Below, piece by piece: positions 1 through 7,855 of a DNA stretch of 64,000 nt. The notes beneath the pieces were generated by a model that saw nothing but the letters and a program-made list of their open reading frames with translations, was not told the DNA's origin and did no database searches. Every line of letters starts with the position of its first letter. Position 1 is the first letter of the stretch. Origin of the DNA: Pedobacter sp. BS3. GTDB taxonomy: Bacteria > Bacteroidota > Bacteroidia > Sphingobacteriales > Sphingobacteriaceae. The translations under genes and the position numbers were made by a program. The stretch spans positions 310,001-374,000 of the forward strand of contig NZ_VTRT01000001.1 in NCBI RefSeq assembly GCF_008274585.1. Direction: 5' to 3'.

Positions 1-514
1 TGCAGTGGGGGCCATTATTGGTGGTGCTATTGGCGGTACAGCCGGAGCGTTTATCGGGCGCAAGATGGACAGGCAGGCCGCAGAGATCAAGCAAACCGTC
101 CCCGGTGCAGAGGTGATCAATACCGGCGAAGGCCTGATTGTTAAATTTGATTCGGGTATTTTGTTTGATGTAGATAAATCAGATCTGAAAGCCAATGCAA
201 AAACCAATATTGCTAACCTGGCAAAGTCTATGCAAAACAATCCTGAAACCAACATTACCATAATTGGTCATACCGATGATACGGGCTCTGATGCCTATAA
301 CCAGGCTTTGTCAGAACGTCGTGCTGCTGCTGTACGTGATTACACTGTGGCGCAAGGCGTATCAGCCTCGCGGTTAACAACCATTGGTAAAGGTGAATCT
401 GAACCTATTGCTGATAACACTACCGAGGCTGGCCGTGCACAAAACCGCCGTGTGGAAATTGTAATCGTAGCCAGCGAGCAGTTAAAGCAGGAAGCTAAAC
501 AAAGCGCTCAATAG
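1..514 (+). CDS. OmpA-family protein, 5' end outside window
   Basis: The frame is open to the window edge, so the true start lies upstream. The visible part begins with a glycine-zipper segment (alternating GG/GxxxG, about 15 residues), typical of outer-membrane-associated proteins. An OmpA C-terminal peptidoglycan-binding domain follows, with the expected IIGHTDDTGSDAYN and LSERRAAAVRDY blocks and the closing NRRVEI motif. Family knowledge: such proteins anchor the outer membrane to peptidoglycan non-covalently. A hairpin terminator follows closely. Substrate and exact subfamily cannot be told from the fragment. Confidence 0.9.
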   Translation, partial: AVGAIIGGAIGGTAGAFIGRKMDRQAAEIKQTVPGAEVINTGEGLIVKFDSGILFDVDKSDLKANAKTNIANLAKSMQNNPETNITIIGHTDDTGSDAYNQALSERRAAAVRDYTVAQGVSASRLTTIGKGESEPIADNTTEAGRAQNRRVEIVIVASEQLKQEAKQSAQ

Positions 515-540
515 AGACAATATTGGTCGTTTATACAGGA

Positions 541-567
541 AGCCGTTCTGAAAAGAGCGGCTTTTTA
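541..567 (+). terminator. Rho-independent terminator after the OmpA gene
   Basis: A 9-bp stem (541-549 pairing with 554-562, one G-U) closes a GAAA tetraloop and is followed by a T-run. It sits 27 bases after the OmpA stop codon and fits an intrinsic terminator. Confidence 0.85.
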
Positions 568-901
568 GTTTCTGCTTATTTGGATTTGTCCTTTTGAATA
601 ACCTGCAATAGTGCAAATCTCTTAAAAAGATAAGGGTTAAGGGTTTAAGAAATAAACTGTTTAGGCGACAGTCGGGCGAAACACTTGTCGAGCGTTAGTT
701 CTTATCATCAGCTTTTATATCTTTGTTCAGCCAGCAACCTATACCCAAGAGGAGGGTTTACTGGTTTTCCAATCAATTTAGAAGATGAAATTGAGGAAGA
801 TTTTTATTATTGGGATAAAGTATTTATCAGCTCTAACATTTGGCACTGGGTGTGATAAGCTGCCGAATGGGGTTAGTGAATACGTAATTTAAATTTTCAT
901 T
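568..901. other. Intergenic, AT-rich, no gene seen
   Basis: I find no convincing coding frame or RNA here. The stretch is AT-rich like the Fic gene that follows and probably carries the Fic promoter, but no promoter match is good enough to mark. Confidence 0.5.
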
Positions 902-1999
902 ATGGTTTTAAAATCGAACAAACCCAATAATAACCTGCAGAAACTTCCACCTAAGCAATCTTTGATAGAAACAATTGCCATTCTCAAACAGGAAAGCAGA
1001 TCTGCCGTTGCTTTGGCAGAGTTAAAAGGATTGGCAAGAACGTTACCTAATCCGCATATTCTTGTCAATGCAGTTGTATTAAAAGAAGCTCAGGCGAGTT
1101 CCGGAATAGAAAATATTGTTACAACTCAGGATAAATTATATCAGGCGCTATACGCAAAATCCGCAAAACCAGATGTTGCAACCAAAGAAGTGTTACGATA
1201 TAGAGAAGCCTTATTGATGGGAACAGATCTTATCAAAGAGAAAGGCTTTTTAAATGTAAATGGGATCGTTGCTATTCAAAAAGAATTAGAAGAAAATAAT
1301 GCCGGATTTAGAAAACTGCCGGGAACAGCTTTGATCAATAATTTGACGAATGAAGTTATTTATACGCCTCCTGATAATTTTGAGACCATCAGTGAGTTAA
1401 TGAAAAATTTAGAAGAGTATCTGAATGACGACTCTGATAATGTCTCTCCGCTGATAAAGCTGGCTATTCAACATTATCAGTTCGAAAGCATTCATCCGTT
1501 CTATGATGGAAATGGCAGAACCGGAAGAATTATAAATGTACTTTACTTAATTCTAAAAGGTCTATTGAATGAACCTGTTTTGTATTTAAGTTCGTTTATT
1601 ATTCAAAACAAAGGCGATTATTACCGTTTATTGCAAGAGGTTAGAACAAAAAATAATTGGGAGGACTGGATCCTATACATTCTGAAAGGTATTGAGCATA
1701 CGGCTATTGAAACCATTAAGCAAATCAATCAAATTAATACCTTGTTTTCCCAAACACAGCAAATGGTGCAAAAGCATTATCCGAGAATTTACTCTAAAGA
1801 TTTAATTGAGCAGCTATTTATTCATCCGTACTGTAAGATCGAGTTTTTGGTAAATGCACTGAATCTGAATAGGAAAACAGCATCCACTTATCTGAAAAAC
1901 CTGGAAGAGTTGGGCATACTTAAGGCTGAAATAAAGGGAAAAGAAACTATTTTTCTGCATGTACCACTTTATGATTTACTCAAAAAAGGCAAAGCATAA
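902..1999 (+). CDS. Fic family protein, class II (N-terminal inhibitory helix)
   Basis: Fic enzymes usually transfer AMP from ATP to a hydroxyl side chain of a target protein. The core motif HPFYDGNGRTGR is at residues 198-209, with H198 the predicted catalytic base and D202/N204/R206 the ATP-handling residues. Upstream, S66-S-G-I-E70-N71 matches the (S/T)xxxE(G/N) autoinhibitory motif, whose Glu blocks the ATP gamma-phosphate. Its place before the core makes this a class II Fic that needs no separate antitoxin. The last ~65 residues look like a winged-helix domain (LNLNRKTASTYLKNLEELG). The gene is AT-rich compared with the neighbouring core genes, suggesting transfer. The target is unknown. 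Confidence 0.92.
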   Translation: MVLKSNKPNNNLQKLPPKQSLIETIAILKQESRSAVALAELKGLARTLPNPHILVNAVVLKEAQASSGIENIVTTQDKLYQALYAKSAKPDVATKEVLRYREALLMGTDLIKEKGFLNVNGIVAIQKELEENNAGFRKLPGTALINNLTNEVIYTPPDNFETISELMKNLEEYLNDDSDNVSPLIKLAIQHYQFESIHPFYDGNGRTGRIINVLYLILKGLLNEPVLYLSSFIIQNKGDYYRLLQEVRTKNNWEDWILYILKGIEHTAIETIKQINQINTLFSQTQQMVQKHYPRIYSKDLIEQLFIHPYCKIEFLVNALNLNRKTASTYLKNLEELGILKAEIKGKETIFLHVPLYDLLKKGKA

Positions 2000-2000
2000 A

Positions 2001-2083
2001 CGTGTCCCATTTTTACCCACGTTTTAAAAACGTGTCCTATTTCTGTCTTTTTTTACCCATGTTTTAAAAACGTGTCCTATTTT
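2001..2083 (+). repeat. Imperfect tandem repeats with palindromic core, downstream of fic
   Basis: Units begin CGTGTCC(C/T)AT and end ACCCAYGTTTTAAAAA: unit 1 at 2001-2030, unit 2 at 2031-2070 with an internal T-rich insertion, and a partial third at 2071-2083. The first junction forms a palindrome, CACGTTTT-A-AAAACGTG, at 2018-2034. It may act as the fic transcript end or be a remnant of a mobile-element end. The remainder to 2360 shows no gene. Confidence 0.7.
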
Positions 2084-2360
2084 GGGACATAAGGCAATTG
2101 GCTTAGAAATATAAATAATCAAATCTTTCGTTCCCTTTTCGCTGATGCGAGCATTGCCCGCTCATACCTAAAAAAGTAATCATATCAATTTTCACCCGAT
2201 CATCTCCACTCGGGAATAAACTGCAGTTCAGACTGGTGGACAAATCCTATCGGTGAAATATATTTATTTTCAGACGGCTCAAGTAATTTTGCATCCATAA
2301 AAAGTATTCCGGCTTAAAGCCGTATTAAAATAAGAAGCTGATCTTCACTATTTTTGTCTT

Positions 2361-3143
2361 GTGGAAAAAATCGGCTTTATAGAGATCAGAATTACAGGAT
2401 CAAAAGGAAATCTTGATCTGTCACCCGATAATTATGACATTCGGGAACTGATTACTATGCTTGAAAACGCCGAAGATTTGCTTTATTCGGGCGAAAAAAA
2501 AGACAGGCCTACAATTAGTTACAGGATCGAAGAGGGCTCTGTTAAGCATATTTTCAAAACATCAATTCAGTATATCATTGGCTTTAATGCTGTTATTGGA
2601 CAGATTAACCAGGTACAGAACATTGATTTTCTTGACATTGGAACAGCAAAAGCATTTGAGAACATTCAGGATATTGCCGCTAAAAAGAATTATACTTTCA
2701 ATATAAAAACATCGCTTGACCAAACAAACGAAGTAAAGATTGACAGAACTACCCACTTTTACAGAACTGAGGCAATTTGGGCAGACGCCAAATTTTACTT
2801 TTACGGAAAGGTTACAAATGCAGGTGGTAAGGATAAGGCTAATATTCACATTTCAACCGAAGAACTTGGAACAGTAAGAATACAAACCCCGATTAGTTTT
2901 CTGGAGCAGTATAACGAAAACATGCTTTATAAAACCTTTGGTATTCGTGCCACAGGGAAACAACACTCTGAAACAGGCGAAATAGATACTTCAACACTAA
3001 AATTTATTGAATTGGTTGATTACCAGCCAAAATATGATGAACAATATTTAAGATCACTTCGGGAAAAAGCAAAGAAAAATTGGCTTGGATCAATTAACCC
3101 CGATAATTGGCTAAAAGAAATTAGAGGAGGTTATGAAGTATAA
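2361..3143 (+). CDS. Conserved hypothetical protein, partner of a PIN-domain gene
   Basis: A 260-residue soluble protein starting at GTG, without signal peptide or membrane segment. I do not recognise a named domain. It has mixed alpha/beta character, with conserved-looking blocks ERPTISYRIEEG-like near residue 50, FYFYGKVTNAGGKDKANIH near 145-165, and a C-terminal LRGGYE-type end (IRGGYEV). Its stop overlaps the ATG of the following PIN gene, with a strong GAGGAGG site inside its last codons. The two genes are therefore translationally coupled and probably work together. I recall similar long partner proteins beside PIN genes in Bacteroidota, but cannot confirm this here. An antitoxin-like role is inference only. 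Confidence 0.75.
   Translation: MEKIGFIEIRITGSKGNLDLSPDNYDIRELITMLENAEDLLYSGEKKDRPTISYRIEEGSVKHIFKTSIQYIIGFNAVIGQINQVQNIDFLDIGTAKAFENIQDIAAKKNYTFNIKTSLDQTNEVKIDRTTHFYRTEAIWADAKFYFYGKVTNAGGKDKANIHISTEELGTVRIQTPISFLEQYNENMLYKTFGIRATGKQHSETGEIDTSTLKFIELVDYQPKYDEQYLRSLREKAKKNWLGSINPDNWLKEIRGGYEV
3124..3130 (+). promoter_or_regulatory. Strong Shine-Dalgarno of the PIN gene
   Basis: GAGGAGG lies 3 bases before the ATG at 3133, inside the end of the upstream gene. Such a strong site is unusual in this window and fixes the PIN start. Confidence 0.7.
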
Positions 3144-3613
3144 AAGAGCGGTACTGCTTGATACAAGTTTTTTTCTCCGCTTTCTAAACGAAAGCGACCC
3201 ATTATTCAGAAATGCGGACGGTTATTTTCGTTACTTTTTGAAGAAATTGATATGTTAATTTCAACAATCAGCATAGCCGAATACTGTATCGGTGGCGACA
3301 TTCACGAATTACCGTTGAAAAATTTACAAATCCTTTCAACCTGAATCACGCACAACGAACAGGCGAATTTGCAAAGATTGCTTTTCAGGAAAGAGCAAAT
3401 AAAAATCTGCAAGTAAACGACCGAAAAATTATACCGAACGATACAAAACTTTTCGCCCAGGCAGATTATGAAAAAACGGTAGAATTTTACCTGTCGTCAG
3501 ACGCAGAAAGCCTGAAAGTTTACAACGCAATCAAAGACAAAACTAATCCAAAGTTTCAGTTCATTAACCTGGCTACACCACATCATCATACATTCGGAAT
3601 ACTTGACCTGTAA
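3133..3613 (+). pseudogene. PIN-domain RNase, two frameshifts
   Basis: Reading across frames gives one PIN-like protein. Frame 1 has VLLDTSFFLRFLNESDPLF (first catalytic Asp) and stops at 3258. Frame 2 continues as EEIDMLISTISIAEYC (acidic Glu) to a stop near 3342. Frame 3 continues as FNLNHAQRTGEFAKIAF, then IIPNDTKLFAQAD and SSDAES, and ends GILDL. The first shift fits loss of one T in the T5 run near 3236-3240. The second lies near 3331-3337. PIN proteins are Mg-dependent RNases, often VapC-type toxins. As sequenced the gene cannot make the enzyme. Both shifts could be decay or sequencing error. Confidence 0.8.
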
Positions 3614-3868
3614 GACAAGAGCGTGCCTACTCATACTTAAAAAACAGCTATTGTCAAGTTAATTATAAACTGCATAAATGTGTTTTTATGCCGTTTATTA
3701 TAAATGTTTTACAAATTATTATCCCAAACCCCGAATTACTCAGGGCAGGTAATCGCGATTTTCCCGTACTGCCTGTTCCGAGAAGAAGGATTCGGGATAC
3801 GGGATTCAACCCCCGAAAGCCGGGATCTCACTACGTTCATCTTTTGAATTTTTACGTTTGACTTAACA

Positions 3869-4486
3869 CTACTTATAATCCCCTATCTGCAACCTGTGAT
3901 CACAAAAGGCATATTCATTTTGCTGGTTTGAACCGATAATAACCAGCCGGTTAGCGGTGTAATGCTGTATAAGCTGAAGATACCAGGCCTCGCCCTGGGA
4001 ATCGAGGTTTGAAGTAGGCTCATCAAGCAGTAAAAGCGGCGTATCCGAACAAAAAGCCAGGGCCAGTCTAACCCGTTGCTTCATACCCGACGAAAAGTGC
4101 TTGATGTATTTATGCTTTGCTTTTTCCAGACCCAGTAAAGCTATCAGCGTTGCCACGGTAACACCCGGATAAAATTTTTTGAACCGGAAATGAAAATCAA
4201 TTTGCTCGGCCAGGGTAAATTCTTCGATCAGTTCCAGGTAAGGAGCAGCAACAGACAGGTAATTAAAGATATGGCTACCTTCAATTTCCCTGTCAGTATC
4301 ATGATAGTTTATTGTTCCGGCTGATGCTGACAGGCTGCCTGCGATAATTTGAAGTAAGGTAGATTTCCCTGATCCGTTGGGACCCAGGATAGCGTACGAT
4401 GAGCCTGAGATGAATGTATAGTTGATGTTGCGGAATATCCAGTCGCGGTTAAACCTTCTGCCTATATCATTCAGCGTAATTTGCAT
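3869..4486 (-). CDS. ABC transporter ATP-binding protein in the lpx operon
   Basis: A single 205-residue nucleotide-binding domain. Walker A GPNGSGKST is at 35-43, signature FSSGMKQR at 131-138 and Walker B LLLLDEPTSN at 151-160 followed by a D-loop. The position that normally holds the switch histidine reads GSNQQNEYAFCD, so Asn replaces His. No permease gene is adjacent. It is the last gene of the lipid A operon, 3 bases after lpxA, which suggests a role in envelope lipid handling. Whether it hydrolyses ATP normally is open. The cognate membrane subunit must be elsewhere. Confidence 0.88.
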   Translation of the reverse strand: MQITLNDIGRRFNRDWIFRNINYTFISGSSYAILGPNGSGKSTLLQIIAGSLSASAGTINYHDTDREIEGSHIFNYLSVAAPYLELIEEFTLAEQIDFHFRFKKFYPGVTVATLIALLGLEKAKHKYIKHFSSGMKQRVRLALAFCSDTPLLLLDEPTSNLDSQGEAWYLQLIQHYTANRLVIIGSNQQNEYAFCDHRLQIGDYK

Positions 4487-4489
4487 GCA

Positions 4490-5272
4490 TCATCCGTTAG
4501 AAAAACCTTTCATGATACCGCGGTTAGAGTTACGGATAAAATCCAATATTTCATCACGTATTTCAGTAGGTTGTTTCTCGGCCTCAATAATATCCAATGC
4601 CGTAGCAATGTTATGGTTTTTTACAAAGAGCGTGCGGTAAATATCCTGTATTTCGTTGATCTGCTCAGACGAAAATCCTCTCCGGCGTAAGCCAACAGAG
4701 TTGATACCAACGTATGATAGCGGCTCGCGGGCGGCCTTAACATACGGCGGAACATCTTTACGCACCAGCGAACCACCGGTTACAAAAGCATGCGAGCCTA
4801 TTTTAACAAACTGGTGGATGGCAACCAGACCTGCCAGTACCACGTAATCGCCAATGGTGATATGCCCTGCCAGCGTGGTGCTGTTTGAAAAAATGCAATT
4901 ATCGCCAACTTCGCAATCGTGGGCAATATGGCAGTATGCCTGTATCAGGCAGTTCTTACCCACTACGGTTTTCCACCGGTCTTTGGTTCCGCGATTAATG
5001 GTCACGCATTCGCGGATGGTGGTATTATCGCCAATTTCAACGGTAGTTTCTTCGCCTGCAAATTTTAGATCCTGCGGAATACCGGAGATTACAGCCCCTG
5101 GAAAAATACGGCAGTTTTTACCGATGCGGGCCCCATCCATAATGGTAACGTTAGGGCCAATCCAGGTTCCCTCGCCAATAACCACATCCTTGTGGATGGT
5201 CACGAAAGGTTCAATAACCACATTATCGGCAATTTTTGCCTGCGGATGTATATATGCTAACGGTTGAATCAT
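4490..5272 (-). CDS. lpxA: Acyl-ACP--UDP-GlcNAc O-acyltransferase LpxA
   Basis: First committed enzyme of lipid A synthesis: it moves a 3-hydroxyacyl chain from ACP to the 3-OH of UDP-GlcNAc in the cytoplasm. The 260-residue protein is a left-handed beta helix of hexapeptide repeats. AYCHIAHDC at 112-120 contains the catalytic His (H118, equivalent to His125 in E. coli), and a helical C-terminal third follows. Length is normal. Its ATG overlaps the lpxC/fabZ stop by four bases, indicating coupled translation in the lpxD-lpxC/fabZ-lpxA operon. Confidence 0.97.
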   Translation of the reverse strand: MIQPLAYIHPQAKIADNVVIEPFVTIHKDVVIGEGTWIGPNVTIMDGARIGKNCRIFPGAVISGIPQDLKFAGEETTVEIGDNTTIRECVTINRGTKDRWKTVVGKNCLIQAYCHIAHDCEVGDNCIFSNSTTLAGHITIGDYVVLAGLVAIHQFVKIGSHAFVTGGSLVRKDVPPYVKAAREPLSYVGINSVGLRRRGFSSEQINEIQDIYRTLFVKNHNIATALDIIEAEKQPTEIRDEILDFIRNSNRGIMKGFSNG

Positions 5273-6678
5273 GCGTCGTTACCCTTTACTTTTACAATTT
5301 GTGCCATTAACTCTGCTTCTACCACCACACGTTCGCCTACCATGCCTATGCCTTTCATCTGGGCAATACCACGGCGTATGGGCGCCATCAGGTCGCAGCG
5401 GAAAATAAGCGTATCGCCGGGAAGCACCTTATCTTTAAACCGGGCATTTTCTATCTTAAGGAATAAAGTAAGGTAGTTTTCAGGATCGGGAACGGTATTT
5501 AATACCAGTATCCCACCGGTTTGTGCCATAGATTCAATTTGCAGCACACCCGGAAATACAGGTGCATCCGGGAAATGTCCCACAAAGAAATTTTCGTCCA
5601 TGGTAACATTCTTCAATCCCACTACGTGACTTTTGGTAAGCTCCAGGATCTTATCCACCAGCAAAAATGGCGAGCGGTGTGGCAGAATGTTCATGATCTG
5701 CACGGTATCGTACACCGGTTTAGCGTTCGGATCGTATATTTTTACGTATTTCTTGCTGCGCTCTTTTTTAATCTGAGCCTTGATACGTTTGGCAAAGGCT
5801 ACATTGGCGGCATGTCCGGGACGGGCAGCCATGATATGTCCCCGTAAGGGAACGCCAACCAGGGCCAGGTCGCCGATCATATCCAGCAGCTTGTGCCGGG
5901 CAGGCTCATTCTGATGGCGCAGCTCAATATTATTCAGAATGCCTTCGCGGGCTACGTCGATATCTTCGCGGTGAAATAAAGTGGCCAGATGTTTCAGTTC
6001 ATCTTTGCTTACTTCTTTATCAACCACCACAATAGCGTTGTTTAAGTCGCCGCCCTTAATCAGGTTATGTTTCAGCAGCATTTCAAGCTCATGCAGGAAA
6101 CAGAACGTACGGCTTGAGCCGATCTCTTTTTTAAATTCCGACAGTGATGATATGGCGGCATGCTGGCTACCCAGTATCGGCGAATTGTAGTCTATCATGC
6201 AGGTAAAACGGTAATCATCGTCAAGCGGCATGGCTACCATTTCTACCTTACGGTCGGGCTCGGAATAATGAATATTATACGGAATGCTGTAGTATTCGCG
6301 GTTGGCCTCCTGTTCTTTGTAACCCACTTCTTCAAGTGCGTTGATAAACTGCAGGGCACTGCCATCCATAATTGGTGTTTCGGGGCCGTTTACCTCTATC
6401 AGCACATTGTCTACTTCTAAGCCCACCAACGCCGCAAGCACATGTTCTATGGTACTTACGCTGGCGCCGTTTTGCGAGATGGTGGTTCCCCGCGATGTAT
6501 CGGTAACATTATCCACATCGGCATCTATAACGGGCTGGCCTTCAATATCTACCCTTTTGAACTTATACCCGTGGTTTTCGGGTGCCGGTTTAAAGGTCAT
6601 AGTTACGGCCTTACCGGTATGTAAACCCACACCCGATACAGAAACTTCTGATTTAATGGTTCGTTGTTTTATTTCCAT
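5269..6678 (-). CDS. lpxC/fabZ: Bifunctional LpxC deacetylase / FabZ dehydratase
   Basis: A fusion of two enzymes, as is usual in Bacteroidota. Residues 1 to ~305 are LpxC, the Zn-dependent deacetylase of UDP-3-O-acyl-GlcNAc: ligand H79 in STIEHVLAAL, H262 and D266 in RHKLLDMIGD, and the catalytic His in RPGHAANV (H289). Residues ~320-469 are FabZ, the 3-hydroxyacyl-ACP dehydratase: H368 in FFVGHFPDAP and E382 in LQIESMAQ. The fusion couples lipid A deacetylation with fatty-acid elongation, which compete for 3-hydroxyacyl-ACP. It lies between lpxD and lpxA. Confidence 0.97.
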   Translation of the reverse strand: MEIKQRTIKSEVSVSGVGLHTGKAVTMTFKPAPENHGYKFKRVDIEGQPVIDADVDNVTDTSRGTTISQNGASVSTIEHVLAALVGLEVDNVLIEVNGPETPIMDGSALQFINALEEVGYKEQEANREYYSIPYNIHYSEPDRKVEMVAMPLDDDYRFTCMIDYNSPILGSQHAAISSLSEFKKEIGSSRTFCFLHELEMLLKHNLIKGGDLNNAIVVVDKEVSKDELKHLATLFHREDIDVAREGILNNIELRHQNEPARHKLLDMIGDLALVGVPLRGHIMAARPGHAANVAFAKRIKAQIKKERSKKYVKIYDPNAKPVYDTVQIMNILPHRSPFLLVDKILELTKSHVVGLKNVTMDENFFVGHFPDAPVFPGVLQIESMAQTGGILVLNTVPDPENYLTLFLKIENARFKDKVLPGDTLIFRCDLMAPIRRGIAQMKGIGMVGERVVVEAELMAQIVKVKGNDA

Positions 6679-6751
6679 ATATTAGATTTTCACAGCAGTA
6701 ATCAGTGATACTTATGGTTTCAGGTTATTATGTTTTGAACGCAACAGCGGT

Positions 6752-7789
6752 TCACTTCTCATTCAATTGCCTTATTAAGGATTCCAGTTCTTCAATTTTG
6801 CGCTCAAGCTCCGGCAGGCGCTGCAATACAACCTGTGCACGCATGTGGTTATTATAGCTTGTGGCAGGAGAGCCTGCCCATTTTTTCCCTTCTTCTTCAA
6901 GCGAACGGTTTACACCCGATTGTGCCTGTATTTGCGAGCCTTTGCTGATAGTAATGTGACCAACAATGCCTACCTGACCGCCAATAACTGCGTTTTCGCC
7001 AACCTTAGTGCTGCCCGAAACGCCGGTTTGCGATGCGATAACCGTATTGGAGCCGATCTCTACATTATGCGCAATTTGTATCAGGTTATCCATTTTTACG
7101 CCTTTGCGGATAATGGTAGACCCGATAGTTGCCCTATCGATACAGGTATTTGAGCCAATTTCTACATCATCTTCTATAATTACGTTACCGATCTGGCTGA
7201 TTTTAGTATAGCTTCCGTCGGCCTGCGGGGCAAAGCCGAAACCATCGCTGCCAATAACACAACCGGCATGGATAATTACGCGGTCGCGGATCTCGCAATC
7301 CGAGTAGATCTTTACGCCGGCAAACGCGGTGCCGTCTTTACCGAACTTCACATTATCGCCTAAATAGCAATGCGGATATATTTTGCTGTTATTGCCAACA
7401 ACAACACCGGCGCCGATATAAGCAAAGGCGCCGATATAAACATTGTCGCCGATTTTTGCCGTGGGGTGGATGAACGAAGGCTCTTCTATCCCCTTTTTAT
7501 CCAGCTTAATGGTATTGTATTTTTCAAGCAGTACCGAAAAGCTGCTGTATGGATCGGCTACGCGTATTAATGTTGCGGCAATAGGTTGTGCTGGTACAAA
7601 ATCCTGGTTTACAATAACAATAGAAGCCTGGGTGTTATAAACGTAAGGCTCGTATTTAGGGTTAGCCAGAAAGGATAATGAACCTTGTGTGGCTTCTTCA
7701 ATTTTAGCCAGCTGATTTACTGTCACATCCGGATTTCCTTCAACCGTTCCGTGCAATAAAATTCCAATTTGATGAGCAGTAAATTGCAT
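6752..7789 (-). CDS. lpxD: UDP-3-O-acylglucosamine N-acyltransferase LpxD
   Basis: Third enzyme of lipid A synthesis: N-acylates UDP-3-O-acyl-GlcN. The 345 residues comprise an N-terminal uridine-binding domain (1-100), a hexapeptide left-handed beta helix (105-310) and a C-terminal helix (LERKIEELESLIRQL). The catalytic His is H241 in LIQIAHNVEIG, and the GSDGFGFAP block at 180-188 is typical of LpxD. It starts 66 bases after the HD-domain gene on the same strand and precedes lpxC/fabZ by 73 bases. Confidence 0.97.
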   Translation of the reverse strand: MQFTAHQIGILLHGTVEGNPDVTVNQLAKIEEATQGSLSFLANPKYEPYVYNTQASIVIVNQDFVPAQPIAATLIRVADPYSSFSVLLEKYNTIKLDKKGIEEPSFIHPTAKIGDNVYIGAFAYIGAGVVVGNNSKIYPHCYLGDNVKFGKDGTAFAGVKIYSDCEIRDRVIIHAGCVIGSDGFGFAPQADGSYTKISQIGNVIIEDDVEIGSNTCIDRATIGSTIIRKGVKMDNLIQIAHNVEIGSNTVIASQTGVSGSTKVGENAVIGGQVGIVGHITISKGSQIQAQSGVNRSLEEEGKKWAGSPATSYNNHMRAQVVLQRLPELERKIEELESLIRQLNEK

Positions 7790-7855
7790 GCGGCAAATTT
7801 ATAGGTTATTACTTAATGAACAAATGTTTAACAGGTTGTTAACAAATTAATTATC

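Noticed and set aside
902-1999. Fic as a toxin with a separate antitoxin
   Set aside because: The inhibitory motif is within the same protein and no small antitoxin gene is adjacent.
4854-5267. 137-aa plus-strand gene opposite lpxA
   Set aside because: It lies entirely antisense to a strongly supported lpxA and has no family signs; an ORF shadow.
5521-6685. Several plus-strand ORFs inside lpxC/fabZ
   Set aside because: All are antisense to a well-conserved fusion enzyme.
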